From JADYZU01 sp964443055 (lineage in GTDB: Bacteria > Pseudomonadota > Alphaproteobacteria > Rhodobacterales > Rhodobacteraceae), in contig CAYUBT010000023.1 of assembly GCA_964443055.1 (NCBI GenBank), positions 1 through 22,312 of the forward strand: DNA of 22,312 bases. Reading direction: 5' to 3'. Positions 7,478 through 15,690 of this stretch are shown piece after piece (the stretch's first letter is position 1; every line of letters starts with the position of its first letter). A program made the position numbers and the translations under genes. The notes beneath the pieces are model-generated. The model saw only the letters and a program-made list of their open reading frames with translations, did not search any database and was not told the DNA's origin.

Positions 7478-7878
7478 TGTCCGAGATCATGGTTCCCGTC
7501 TCTCCTGGCGAGTTGATCGACAAGCTCACCATCCTGAGGCTGAAGCGCGAGCGGATCACCGAGAGCGCGAAACTCGCCAATGTGCGGCATGAGGAGGCGG
7601 CGCTTCTGGCCGTGGCAACGGCGCATCTGCCGGGTTCCACGCGTCTTGCTGCTCTTGGGGACGAACTCTACGCGATCAATGCCCGCCTCTGGGTGATCGA
7701 GGACGACATCCGCCAGTGCGAGCGCGCGGGCGATTTCGGGCCGCGCTTCATCGAACTGGCCCGCTCCGTCTATCGCGTGAATGATGAACGCGCAGCGGTG
7801 AAAAAGGCGATCAACCTGCATCTGGGTTCGGCCATCACCGAGGAGAAGTCCTATGCCGACTACACCGGAAACGGCTGA
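7477..7878 (+). CDS. DUF6165 family protein
   Basis: A 133-residue soluble, mostly helical protein of unknown function. The opening EIMVPVSPGELIDKLTILRLKRERI and the following AKLANVRHEEAALL are characteristic of the DUF6165 family, as I recall it. The ATG at 7477 overlaps the stop of the TPR/GT gene (TGATG) and is preceded by AAAGGT. An in-frame ATG six codons upstream would lie within that gene and is less likely. The 3' end overlaps the FkbM gene by 26 nt. The tight packing between a glycosyltransferase-like gene and a methyltransferase suggests an accessory role in the same modification pathway, but no catalytic motif is visible. Confidence 0.78.
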   Translation: MSEIMVPVSPGELIDKLTILRLKRERITESAKLANVRHEEAALLAVATAHLPGSTRLAALGDELYAINARLWVIEDDIRQCERAGDFGPRFIELARSVYRVNDERAAVKKAINLHLGSAITEEKSYADYTGNG

Positions 7879-8632
7879 CCGGCTGGCCGAGATTCGCGTC
7901 GAACTGCGCAGGATGCTGCGCAACGAGACTGAAATGCTGCGCAGCGAAAACAGCCGCCGCCGTGGTGCCGTCAACCGCCGTATCCACGAATTGCACCACA
8001 TGCTCGACCCCGGCTTTCCCTATGCCAGTCAGGCGGGACAGGACGCTGTCGTGGACCGCCTGCTCGGGGGCAGGCGCGGCGGTGTCTTTGTCGATATCGG
8101 CGGATATGACGGGGTCACCGGCTCGAACACGCTGTTTTTCGAGCAGTATCGCGGCTGGAGCGGCATTCTTGTCGAACCTGTCCCCGCCCGGTTGCGCGAG
8201 GCGCGGGAACTGCGCCGCTGCCCCTGCCTCGGTCTCGCCGTCGGCACCCGTGAAGGTGAGGCGGATTTCATCGCGGTCAGCGCGGGCATGACCCAGATGA
8301 GCGGTCTTGCCGCAAGCTATGATCCCGCGCTTCTGGACCGGGTGCGCGCCGATCCGCGCCACCGCGAGGAGCGCCTGCGCCTGCCCGTCCGCCCGCTGGC
8401 CGCGATTCTGGACGAGGCCGGGATCACGCGCCCCGATTTCGTCTCGCTCGACATCGAGGGAGCGGAGGAGGAGGTCCTGTCCGTCTTTCCCTTCGACCGT
8501 TTCCGGGTGGCCGCCTGGGCCATCGAGAACAACGGGGGCGGCCGCGGGATCGGCCGGATAATGCGCGAGGCTGGCCATGACCTCGTCGAGTTCTGCGGCA
8601 ATGACGAAATATGGCGACGCCGTGACCTTTGA
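7853..8632 (+). CDS. FkbM family SAM-dependent methyltransferase
   Basis: A 259-residue protein. The N-terminal 50 residues are charged and helical, possibly a short coiled coil. The methyltransferase domain starts with VFVDIGGYDGVTGSNT (78-93), motif I for SAM binding, followed by GILVEP (104-109) and DFVSLDIEGAEEEVL (195-209), the hallmark of FkbM proteins. Members O-methylate sugars in polyketides, glycolipids and surface glycans. The ATG at 7853 has AGGAGAAG just upstream and lies inside the DUF6165 gene. The natural acceptor is unknown; a glycan built by the adjacent TPR/GT protein is a reasonable guess. Confidence 0.88.
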   Translation: MPTTPETADRLAEIRVELRRMLRNETEMLRSENSRRRGAVNRRIHELHHMLDPGFPYASQAGQDAVVDRLLGGRRGGVFVDIGGYDGVTGSNTLFFEQYRGWSGILVEPVPARLREARELRRCPCLGLAVGTREGEADFIAVSAGMTQMSGLAASYDPALLDRVRADPRHREERLRLPVRPLAAILDEAGITRPDFVSLDIEGAEEEVLSVFPFDRFRVAAWAIENNGGGRGIGRIMREAGHDLVEFCGNDEIWRRRDL

Positions 8633-8647
8633 CCCGGAATTGATCCG

Positions 8648-8662
8648 TTAAGACCGGGTTCA
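8648..8662. promoter_or_regulatory. Possible CtrA binding site upstream of motB
   Basis: TTAA-N7-TTCA matches the alphaproteobacterial CtrA consensus TTAA-N7-TTAA at 7 of 8 positions. It lies 51 nt before the motB start codon, in the 80-nt gap after the FkbM gene. CtrA is known to control flagellar genes in Rhodobacterales. A single short match like this can occur by chance, so the call is tentative. Confidence 0.35.
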
Positions 8663-8712
8663 CGCCTGGCTCCTTACACCCTGATGCGGGTGGATGAGCA
8701 CGGGTGTGAGGC

Positions 8713-9558
8713 ATGGCTGCAGGCAGCAATGCGCCGATCGTCATCAGGCGCAGGAAGATCGTCGTCGAGGAGGAAGGGCACGGTGGCGCGTGGAAGGTTG
8801 CCTACGCCGATTTCGTCACGGCGATGATGGCCTTCTTCATGATGCTCTGGCTTATCAGCACGACGACCGAATCCCAGCGCAAGGGAATCGCGGATTATTT
8901 CGCACCCAGCACGCGCATCAGCACGATCTCTGGCAGTTCCGACAGTATCTTCGGCGGTGACAGCCCGAGTTCGGACGATGCCCAGGCCGACACCGGCGAC
9001 AGTTTCTCGCACGGGGTCGCGGGCCAGGCAGACTATGCCCAGTTCGACGACGAGGAGGGAACATCCGCCTTCACGCAGGCCGAGACCCTCGCATTCGAAG
9101 AGGTAATGGATGCGCTGCTCGGCCGGGGCGGCGAGAGCATGCTGTCGGAAATGGCGCGCCGCCATATCGTGACCCGGCTGACCGACGAGGGGCTGGTGAT
9201 CGAAATCTTCGCCCTGCCCGGCGCTCCGCTGTTCGAGGGACAGGGTGCGGACCTGACCCCGGTCACGGCCGAGATCATCGGCATGATCGCCGACCTGTCG
9301 AGCCTGGTCACCAACCCGCTCGCCATTGCTGCCCATGTCCCCTCGCAGCCGGTGATTCTGGCCGACAGCCCGGTCTGGCGCCTGTCGGTGGATCGCGCCG
9401 AAAGCGTCCGGCACGTGCTCGAGCGGGACGGCCTTGATTCACGCCGCATCCACCGGCTGACCGGACACGGTGACCGGCAGCCCACGTCATCCGAGCCGAC
9501 CTCGATACGCAACGACCGGCTTGAAATCACCCTGCTTCGCTCCCGGATCGGGCGTTAG
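8713..9558 (+). CDS. motB: Flagellar motor stator protein MotB
   Basis: A 281-residue stator subunit that, with MotA, forms the ion channel driving flagellar rotation. The N-terminal signature GGAWKVAYADFVTAMMAFF (24-42) holds the single transmembrane helix and the ion-carrying aspartate D33, followed by TESQRKGIADYF (52-63), the plug region. An acidic linker spans about 75-125 and an OmpA-like peptidoglycan-binding domain about 155-278 (LSVDRAESVRHVL at 224-236). The usual GHTD of the OmpA domain reads AHVP at 207-210, and the late NRR reads NDR. A GTGAGG lies close upstream of the ATG. No motA is in the window, so the partner is encoded elsewhere. The gene leads the flgEKLI cluster. Confidence 0.9.
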   Translation: MAAGSNAPIVIRRRKIVVEEEGHGGAWKVAYADFVTAMMAFFMMLWLISTTTESQRKGIADYFAPSTRISTISGSSDSIFGGDSPSSDDAQADTGDSFSHGVAGQADYAQFDDEEGTSAFTQAETLAFEEVMDALLGRGGESMLSEMARRHIVTRLTDEGLVIEIFALPGAPLFEGQGADLTPVTAEIIGMIADLSSLVTNPLAIAAHVPSQPVILADSPVWRLSVDRAESVRHVLERDGLDSRRIHRLTGHGDRQPTSSEPTSIRNDRLEITLLRSRIGR

Positions 9559-9624
9559 GCCGCCCTTAAGCCGCCATGCGTTATGGCTGGCGGGATGAAT
9601 ACGCATTGACCCGAAAGGCACCCC

Positions 9625-10923
9625 ATGACGATCTCGTCCTCGCTGAACGCCGGTGTCGCCGGTCTCGCCGCCAACGCGACGCGCCTCGGCTCGATCTCGG
9701 ACAATATCGCCAATTCCGCGACCTTCGGCTACAAGCGGGTCGAGACGGATTTTCACGCCATGGTCGTAGGGTCCGGAAACGGCACCTATACTGCCGGGGG
9801 CGTGCGCACGTCGACCCTGCGCCTGATCGACAAGAGCGGGCCGCTCGTCACCACATCGAACGCGACCGATCTGGCCGTGCGCGGGCGCGGCATGTTGCCG
9901 GTCACCCCATTTGCCTCCCTGCGCGGCGGGGGGGAGCCGCCGATGCTGATGACGACGACCGGCTCGTTTAACATAGATGAACTCGGTTACCTGAAATCCT
10001 CCAGCAACCATGTTCTGCTGGGCTGGCCCGCCGCCTCCGACGGCTCGATCCCCGACCAGTCCCGTGTCAGCAGTGCCGGCCTGCAACCCGTGCGCATCAA
10101 TTTCAGCCAGGTGATCGGCCAGCCGACCACGGCCGTCGACCTGCTCGCCAACCTGCCCGCAACCGAGACCATCGCCGGGGCCAGCGGCGCGCCCTATGAA
10201 CTGACCGTCGAATATTTCGACAACCTCGGCGTGCCCTACACCATCGACGCGATCTTCACGCCGACAGTGCCCGCGACGGGCGCATCGAATGCCTGGACCC
10301 TCGTCCTGAAGGACAATGCCCAGGGCGGCACCGTCATCGGCAATTACACGCTGACCTTCGACGACACGCGCGGCGCAGGCGGCACATTGCTCTCGGTCAC
10401 CGCCACGACCGGCGGGGCCTATGATCCGGCCGCCGGAACCGTCACCGTGAACGTGGCGGGCGGCCCGATCACGGTGAACATCGGCAAGATCGGGACCGGG
10501 GGCGGCATGACCCAGCTCTCGGATATCTTTTCGCCGATCGAGGTCAGCCAGAACGGCTCTGCCGCGGGCACCCTCACCACGATCGACGTGGACGAGAACG
10601 GCAACATCTTCGCCCAGTTCTCGACCGGCCTTTCGCGCAGGCTCTACCAGGTTCCGCTCGTCGATGTGCCGAACCCCAACGGGCTGCAGGCGCTCGACGG
10701 CCAGACCTACGCCACCTCCCGCACGAGCGGCGCCTTCTATCTGTGGAATGCGGGCGACGGCCCCACAGGCGAGATCGTTTCCTACGCACGCGAGGAATCG
10801 ACCACGGACATTGCCGCCGAACTCACCGGCCTGATCACCACCCAGCGCGCCTATTCCTCGAACGCCAAGGTGATCCAGACAGTGGACGAGATGCTGCAGG
10901 AAACCGCCAATATCAAACGGTAA
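9625..10923 (+). CDS. flgE: Flagellar hook protein FlgE
   Basis: A 432-residue hook subunit, exported by the flagellar type III system to form the curved universal joint. The N-terminal flagellar rod/hook signature SDNIANSATFGYKR (24-37) and the C-terminal LTGLITTQRAYSSNAKVIQTV coiled segment are the conserved axial-protein ends; the central part is the variable D1/D2 region. Length is close to enterobacterial FlgE (about 400 residues). The start ATG follows GAAAGG by about 8 nt. It could be confused with FlgF/FlgG, but the length and the position directly before flgK-flgL support FlgE. The gap to flgK is 9 nt, so they are cotranscribed. Confidence 0.9.
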   Translation: MTISSSLNAGVAGLAANATRLGSISDNIANSATFGYKRVETDFHAMVVGSGNGTYTAGGVRTSTLRLIDKSGPLVTTSNATDLAVRGRGMLPVTPFASLRGGGEPPMLMTTTGSFNIDELGYLKSSSNHVLLGWPAASDGSIPDQSRVSSAGLQPVRINFSQVIGQPTTAVDLLANLPATETIAGASGAPYELTVEYFDNLGVPYTIDAIFTPTVPATGASNAWTLVLKDNAQGGTVIGNYTLTFDDTRGAGGTLLSVTATTGGAYDPAAGTVTVNVAGGPITVNIGKIGTGGGMTQLSDIFSPIEVSQNGSAAGTLTTIDVDENGNIFAQFSTGLSRRLYQVPLVDVPNPNGLQALDGQTYATSRTSGAFYLWNAGDGPTGEIVSYAREESTTDIAAELTGLITTQRAYSSNAKVIQTVDEMLQETANIKR

Positions 10924-10932
10924 GGACAAGAG

Positions 10933-12381
10933 ATGAGCCTGAACCTTTCCGTCGCCAATGCGCTCAGCGGCCTCACTGCCGCCTCGCGCATGGCCGAAAC
11001 CGTGGCGGCCAACCTCGCCAACGCCCTGACCGACGGCTACGGGCGGCGCATCGTCGAACTCTCGGCCCGGACCAGCGGGCTCGACGGGGCCGGGGTCGCG
11101 GTGGACGGGATCGCGCGCCTTGTCGACCGCGGACTTCTGGCCGAGCGGCGCAACGCCGAATCGCGGCACGAGGCGGACAGCATCACCGCCAGCGCCCTGG
11201 CCCGGGTCGACAGGGCGCTCGGCGACGCGGGGGCCGGAACCTCGCTGACCGCACGGATCACGGCGCTGCAGGCGGCGCTGGTTGCAGCCGGGAGCGATCC
11301 GTCCTCCGACATCGCGCTCGCAGGGGTGCTCGACCGGCTGGGCGGGGTCGCCTCCGGCCTGCGCGAGGCCTCGGCCGCCATCCAGACCGAACGGCTCGAG
11401 GCCGACCGCCGCATCGCAGCCGATGTCGCCAGCCTCAACCGCTCGCTCGCCGCGCTGGAAAAGCTCAACGGCGATGTCGTCACCGCACATGTGACCGGGG
11501 CCGACCCCTCCGCCCTCATGGATCAGCGCCAGGTCCTGATCGACCGGATCGCCCGGATCGTTCCCCTGCGCGAGGTCATGCGCGAAAACGGCCGCATCGC
11601 CCTTGTCACCCCCGGCGGCGAGATCCTGATCGACGGCCGTGCGAAACAGTATGAATTCATCGCCGCCGCCACCGTCACCGCCGACATGACACTGCAATCG
11701 GGCGGGCTTTCGGGCCTGATGCAGGACGGCCAGCCGGTCCCCGGCCCGGCCGGGATCGGCCGCCTCGACGGCGGAACTCTTGGCGCGGCGATGCGTCTGC
11801 GGGACACGACCCTGCCCGCCATGTCGGCAGAACTCGACCGTCTCGCCACCGATCTGATCGCCCGATTCGCCGATCCCGCCACCGATCCGACGCTCGCCCC
11901 GGGCATGGCCGGCCTCTTCACCGATGCGGGCGCGGCCGTCGACCCGCTCGCGCCGGAGGGTCTTGCCGGGCGCATCACCGTCAACGCCGCTGTCGATCCC
12001 GATCGCGGCGGCGCGCTCTGGCGACTGCGTGACGGCGTCAATGCCGCATCTGCCGGCCCTGTCGGTTCGGCCAGCCAGATCTCCAGCTGGTCCGACGCGC
12101 TGACCAGGCCGGCCGCATTCCTGTCCGGCGGCCCCGTCGGCAGCACCGCCGACCACGCCGCCCGCATCGCCGCCGGTGCCGCCCGCGACCGGCTCATCGC
12201 CGAGGAAGCGCAGACCTGGTCCGCCGCCCGCTGGCGCAATCTGCGCGTGACCGAACTCGCGGGCGGCGTCGATTCCGACCAGGAGCTGCAGATGCTCCTG
12301 CGGATCGAACAGGCCTATGCCGCCAATGCGAAGACGCTGGCCACGATCGACGAAATGTTCCGCATCCTCCTGGAGATCTGA
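10933..12381 (+). CDS. flgK: Flagellar hook-associated protein FlgK (HAP1)
   Basis: A 482-residue hook-filament junction protein. The N-terminus (ALSGLTAASRMAETVAANLA, then NALTDGYGRR) is the conserved rod/hook motif, and the C-terminus (DQELQMLLRIEQAYAANAKT, then LATIDEMF) is the typical coiled-coil end. Alanine-rich heptads at about 60-190 are expected for D0/D1 packing. It is somewhat shorter than E. coli FlgK (547 residues), as often in alphaproteobacteria. AAGGACAAGAG precedes the ATG. Only 3 nt separate its stop from the flgL start. Confidence 0.92.
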   Translation: MSLNLSVANALSGLTAASRMAETVAANLANALTDGYGRRIVELSARTSGLDGAGVAVDGIARLVDRGLLAERRNAESRHEADSITASALARVDRALGDAGAGTSLTARITALQAALVAAGSDPSSDIALAGVLDRLGGVASGLREASAAIQTERLEADRRIAADVASLNRSLAALEKLNGDVVTAHVTGADPSALMDQRQVLIDRIARIVPLREVMRENGRIALVTPGGEILIDGRAKQYEFIAAATVTADMTLQSGGLSGLMQDGQPVPGPAGIGRLDGGTLGAAMRLRDTTLPAMSAELDRLATDLIARFADPATDPTLAPGMAGLFTDAGAAVDPLAPEGLAGRITVNAAVDPDRGGALWRLRDGVNAASAGPVGSASQISSWSDALTRPAAFLSGGPVGSTADHAARIAAGAARDRLIAEEAQTWSAARWRNLRVTELAGGVDSDQELQMLLRIEQAYAANAKTLATIDEMFRILLEI

Positions 12382-12384
12382 ACC

Positions 12385-13392
12385 ATGACCTTCACCTCGA
12401 TCGGCGACCTCTCGCGACAGTTCACCTCGATGCACCAGATCGCCGCCACCCGCAGCCGCCTCGACACGCTCGCCACCGAACTGTCGAGCGGCCGCGTCGC
12501 GGATCCGGCCGCGCGGCTCTCGGGGCGGACCGATCTTCTCGCCGATGTCGAGCGACGGATCACCCTTCTTCGGGCCGGTCTCGACTCCACGACATCCCTC
12601 CTGCGCCGGTTCGAGACCACCCATATTGCCCTTGACCAGATCGATGCGCAGCGCGCACTCGTCTCGCGGGATCTCCTCGCCCTGCCGCCCGGCCTTACCC
12701 GCCAGATGATCGACGACGCCGCCGCACGCGCCGAGGGGGCCTTCGCCACGATCGTCTCGGCGCTCGGGGCGCGCCACGGGGCCGAATCGCTCTTCGCGGG
12801 CACGGCGACGGACCGGGCGGCCATGGCCGGGGCCGAAACGATCCTCGCCGCATTGCGCGCCGATGTCGCGGGGGCCACGGATTCCGCCGACCTCATCGCC
12901 CGGCTCGACACGTTCTTCGACGATCCCGGCGGCAGTTTCGCGACCGTCGCCTATACGGGCGACACCGGCGCACCCCTCGCGCGGCGGATCAACGGCCGCG
13001 ACATCGTCCTGACCATACGGGCCGACGATCCCGCCCTGCGCAACATCCTGAAGGGGCTCGCACTCGCCATGATCGCCGCCGACACGCCCGCCGACATCAC
13101 CGATGCCGAACGCGGCGCGCTGCTGCACCAGGCGGGTGCCGCGCTCGTCACCTCGGCCGGGCCGCTCTCGGGCCTGCGCGCCACGCTCGGCCGGATCGAG
13201 GAACATGCGGAGCTGTCGATCAGCCAGCAGTCGGCAGCCCTCACCGCCGCCAGCATTCGACAACGGGATATGGTTTCCGCCAATCCCGAGGAAACGGCCG
13301 TCGCCCTGCGTGAGACCCAGAGCCAGCTCGAGACCCAATATGCCGTCACCGCGCGGCTGGCCGAATTGTCGCTCACGGGATATCTGCGATGA
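12385..13392 (+). CDS. flgL: Flagellar hook-associated protein FlgL (HAP3)
   Basis: A 335-residue flagellin-like junction protein that links FlgK to the filament. The N-terminal helix (SIGDLSRQFTSMHQIAATRS, LDTLATELSSGRVADPAARL) carries the flagellin/FlgL ELSSGRVADP-type motif, and the C-terminal SQLETQYAVTARLAELSLTG is the matching helix. The position immediately after flgK and the length both fit FlgL rather than flagellin. The stop codon overlaps the flgI start (ATGA), which implies translational coupling. Confidence 0.9.
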   Translation: MTFTSIGDLSRQFTSMHQIAATRSRLDTLATELSSGRVADPAARLSGRTDLLADVERRITLLRAGLDSTTSLLRRFETTHIALDQIDAQRALVSRDLLALPPGLTRQMIDDAAARAEGAFATIVSALGARHGAESLFAGTATDRAAMAGAETILAALRADVAGATDSADLIARLDTFFDDPGGSFATVAYTGDTGAPLARRINGRDIVLTIRADDPALRNILKGLALAMIAADTPADITDAERGALLHQAGAALVTSAGPLSGLRATLGRIEEHAELSISQQSAALTAASIRQRDMVSANPEETAVALRETQSQLETQYAVTARLAELSLTGYLR

Positions 13393-14495
13393 GACGCACC
13401 CTCGCCGCGCTCGCCGCCATCGTCGCGCTGGTCGCCTCGGTCGCCACGGCCGCACCCGTACGGATCAAGGATCTCGTCGAATTCGACGGGGTCCGGCCGA
13501 ACGAGCTGCTCGGCTACGGGCTTGTCGTCGGCCTCGACGGCACCGGCGACGGGCTGCGCAACTCGCCCTTCACCGAAGAGATCATGGCCAATGTCCTCGA
13601 GCGGCTGGGCGTGAACGTCACCGGCGAGCAGTTCCGCCCCCGCAACGTGGCCGCCGTGCTGGTCACGGCGCGTCTGCCGCCCTTTGCACGGGCAGGATCG
13701 CCCATCGACGTCACGGTCTCGGCCATCGGCGATGCCACGAGCCTGCGTGGCGGCTCCCTCGTCATGACACCGCTGAACGCCGCGGACGGCGAGATCTACG
13801 CCGTCGCCCAGGGCGCGATCATCGCCGGAGGCGTCACCGCCGAGGGCGAGGCCGCCCGCGTGACCCGGGGCGTGCCGACCTCGGGCATCATTCCCGCAGG
13901 TGCCACGGTCGAACGCGAGGTCGCCTTCTCGCTGGGCGAACTCGACCATGTCCGCCTTGCATTGCGCACGCCTGACTTCACCACGGCCGCCCGGATCGAG
14001 AGCGTCCTCAACCAGGCATTCGACCGCCGCGCCGCCACCATGCTCGATGCGGGAACGGTCGATCTCGACATCTCGGCGCTCGGCATCCGCTCACCCGCCC
14101 ATGCGCTCAGCCAGATCGAGAATCTCCTGATCGAACCCGAATCCCGCGCGCGCGTCGTGGTCGACCAGCGCTCGGGCACCATCGTCATGGGCGAGGACGT
14201 CCGCATCAGCCGCGTGGCCGTCAGCCAGGGCAACCTGACCCTGACGGTGGAAGAGGCGCCGCTCGTCGTCCAGCCCAATCCCTTCGCCGGGGGAGAAACC
14301 GTCGTGGTCCCTCGTTCGAGCGCCGCGATCCGCACGGAGCCGGGCACGGGCATGGCCGAGGTGGCGGGCGGGACGAATCTTTCCGAAGTGGTTGCGGGGC
14401 TGAATGCGCTGGGGGTCGCCCCCAACGACATGATCGACATTCTCAAGAGCATCCGCGCCGCAGGGGCGCTCCACGCCGAATTCATCGTGCGCTGA
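13389..14495 (+). CDS. flgI: Flagellar P-ring protein FlgI
   Basis: A 368-residue periplasmic protein that forms the P ring around the rod. A Sec signal peptide (MRRTLAALAAIVALVASVAT, cleavage near ATAA|PV) precedes the family start VRIKDLVEFDGVRPNELLGYGL. Further family hallmarks are GLVVGLDGTGD, NVAAVLVTARLPPFARAGSP and the C-terminal VAGLNALGVAPNDMIDILKS followed by IRAAGALHAEF. Length equals that of E. coli FlgI. It is the last gene of the flagellar cluster; the L-ring gene flgH and the chaperone gene flgA are not present here. Confidence 0.95.
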   Translation: MRRTLAALAAIVALVASVATAAPVRIKDLVEFDGVRPNELLGYGLVVGLDGTGDGLRNSPFTEEIMANVLERLGVNVTGEQFRPRNVAAVLVTARLPPFARAGSPIDVTVSAIGDATSLRGGSLVMTPLNAADGEIYAVAQGAIIAGGVTAEGEAARVTRGVPTSGIIPAGATVEREVAFSLGELDHVRLALRTPDFTTAARIESVLNQAFDRRAATMLDAGTVDLDISALGIRSPAHALSQIENLLIEPESRARVVVDQRSGTIVMGEDVRISRVAVSQGNLTLTVEEAPLVVQPNPFAGGETVVVPRSSAAIRTEPGTGMAEVAGGTNLSEVVAGLNALGVAPNDMIDILKSIRAAGALHAEFIVR

Positions 14496-14532
14496 ACTGC
14501 TGGCGGGGGAGGTCGCGAACCGGACGGGACGG

Positions 14533-14579
14533 CATCCTCGGCAGGATGTATTCCGCGGGCCGGGCACCCCGCGGGCCGG
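14533..14579. other. Hairpin-rich region after flgI with GC-rich direct repeats
   Basis: Two hairpins follow the flgI stop: CATCCT/AGGATG (14533-14548, 4-nt loop) and CCGCGGG/CCCGCGG (14553-14574, 8-nt loop). CCGCGGGCCGG is repeated directly at 14553-14563 and 14569-14579, and GCGGGCCGGGCA recurs at 14623-14634. No T-run follows, so this is not a standard intrinsic terminator, but it could help end or stabilise the convergent flgI and SDR transcripts. Confidence 0.4.
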
Positions 14580-14656
14580 ACAGCGGCGGTCATGCCTGGC
14601 GGGGGCAGCGCTTCGGAAACCTGCGGGCCGGGCAGGATCATCCACCGGCTGCCCGC

Positions 14657-15424
14657 TCAGGCCAGGGGGAGTGCCCGGTCGAGATGGACATAGCCACCGT
14701 CGGGGAACAGCCATTGGCCTGTCGTGTGGCTCGCGCGCTCCGACAGCAGGAAGGCGCAGGTATCGGCGATCTCGCGCGGCGTCGTCATGCGCTGGCCGAG
14801 GGGGATCCGCGCCGTGATCCGCTCCAGCGCTTCCTCGGGCGCGGGCAGGGTATCCAGCCAGCGTCGGTAAAGCGGCGTCATCACCTCGGCCACGACGATG
14901 GCGTTCACCCGCACGCCATCGGGCAGGAAGGCGACCGCCCATTCCCGCGTGAGGCCCAGTGCCGCCGCCTTGGCCGCGACATAGGCCGAGGTTCCGCCCT
15001 GTCCTGTCAGCCCCGTCTTGGACGAGATATTGACAACCGCACCCCTGGTCTCGCGCAGATCGTCCTGCAGAAGGTGAACCATCAGGTAATAATGCACGAG
15101 ATTCTGGTCGAGACTGGCACGGAACGCCCCCGGCCCCTTTTCCAGCCCCACGCCGTCATTGGCCCCGGCATTGTTCACAAGACCATAAACCGGCCCGCGC
15201 CTTTCCCGCACCTGCCGGACCGCCTCCCGCACCGCATCATCGTTCGACAGTTCCACCTGCAGGAAATCCGCACCCGTCCGCGCAAGCCAGTCCGGATCAG
15301 GTGCGCTGCGGCTGAGGATGACGGGAACCGCACCCTCTTCGGACAGGACCTCGGTGATGCCCGCACCGATGCCCGACCCGCCGCCCGTGACCACGACGAC
15401 CTTGTCCTTCAACCCCAGGTCCAT
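14657..15424 (-). CDS. SDR family oxidoreductase, L-fucose dehydrogenase-like
   Basis: A 255-residue classical short-chain dehydrogenase using NAD(P)+. TGGGSGIG (13-20) binds the cofactor, NNAG is at 84-87, and the catalytic residues are S135, Y148 and K152 (SAYVAAK). The segments NNAGANDGVGLE, NISSKTGLTGQGGTSAYVAA, AEVMTPLY and SHTTGQWLFPDGGYVHLDRA are closely those of L-fucose dehydrogenases, which oxidise L-fucose to the lactone at the start of the non-phosphorylative pathway. The start is placed at ATG 15424, because GAGAGG lies 9 nt upstream and the family begins MDLGLKD; a GTG three codons earlier at 15433 is possible. The FAH-family hydrolase at 2332 could act later in the same pathway, though it is 11.5 kb away. 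Confidence 0.88.
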   Translation of the reverse strand: MDLGLKDKVVVVTGGGSGIGAGITEVLSEEGAVPVILSRSAPDPDWLARTGADFLQVELSNDDAVREAVRQVRERRGPVYGLVNNAGANDGVGLEKGPGAFRASLDQNLVHYYLMVHLLQDDLRETRGAVVNISSKTGLTGQGGTSAYVAAKAAALGLTREWAVAFLPDGVRVNAIVVAEVMTPLYRRWLDTLPAPEEALERITARIPLGQRMTTPREIADTCAFLLSERASHTTGQWLFPDGGYVHLDRALPLA

Positions 15425-15563
15425 GACTCGCACCCTCTCGACGATCCAGGCCCGGTCTGTAATGCCGCCACCATCCTGTCAATGCAGGAGGGCGTGGCAC
15501 CCATGCCCGCCCTCACGCGGAAATCCGCAACCTACCATCTTCCTTGTTGAAATTGCGCCCCTC

Positions 15564-15594
15564 TTGCATTAGGCTCTTTGCGCCACGTTATCTA
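15564..15594 (+). promoter_or_regulatory. Possible promoter of the cold-shock gene
   Basis: TTGCAT (15564-15569) and TTATCT (15588-15593) are spaced 18 nt apart, a fair sigma-70-type match. A start site just downstream would leave a 5' leader of about 90 nt before the csp gene, as is common for temperature-responsive csp mRNAs. The match is imperfect. Confidence 0.35.
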
Positions 15595-15690
15595 TCGACC
15601 ACTGTCGCGCTTCGGCTCCAGTCCATCGATCAGACCTGACGAGCCGGTCCGCTGCATCCTGCGAGCGGAGACATGACAGGAGAGTTCACG

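Noticed and set aside
8672..8710. CACCC/GGGTG inverted repeat before motB as a terminator
   Set aside because: The stem is only 5 bp and no T-run follows, so it does not support a transcript end.
9487..13455. A 1322-codon open frame on the minus strand across flgE, flgK and flgL
   Set aside because: It is antisense to four well-recognised flagellar genes, its product is a low-complexity Gly/Arg/Asp/His-rich sequence with no domain, and long antisense frames are common in GC-rich genes.
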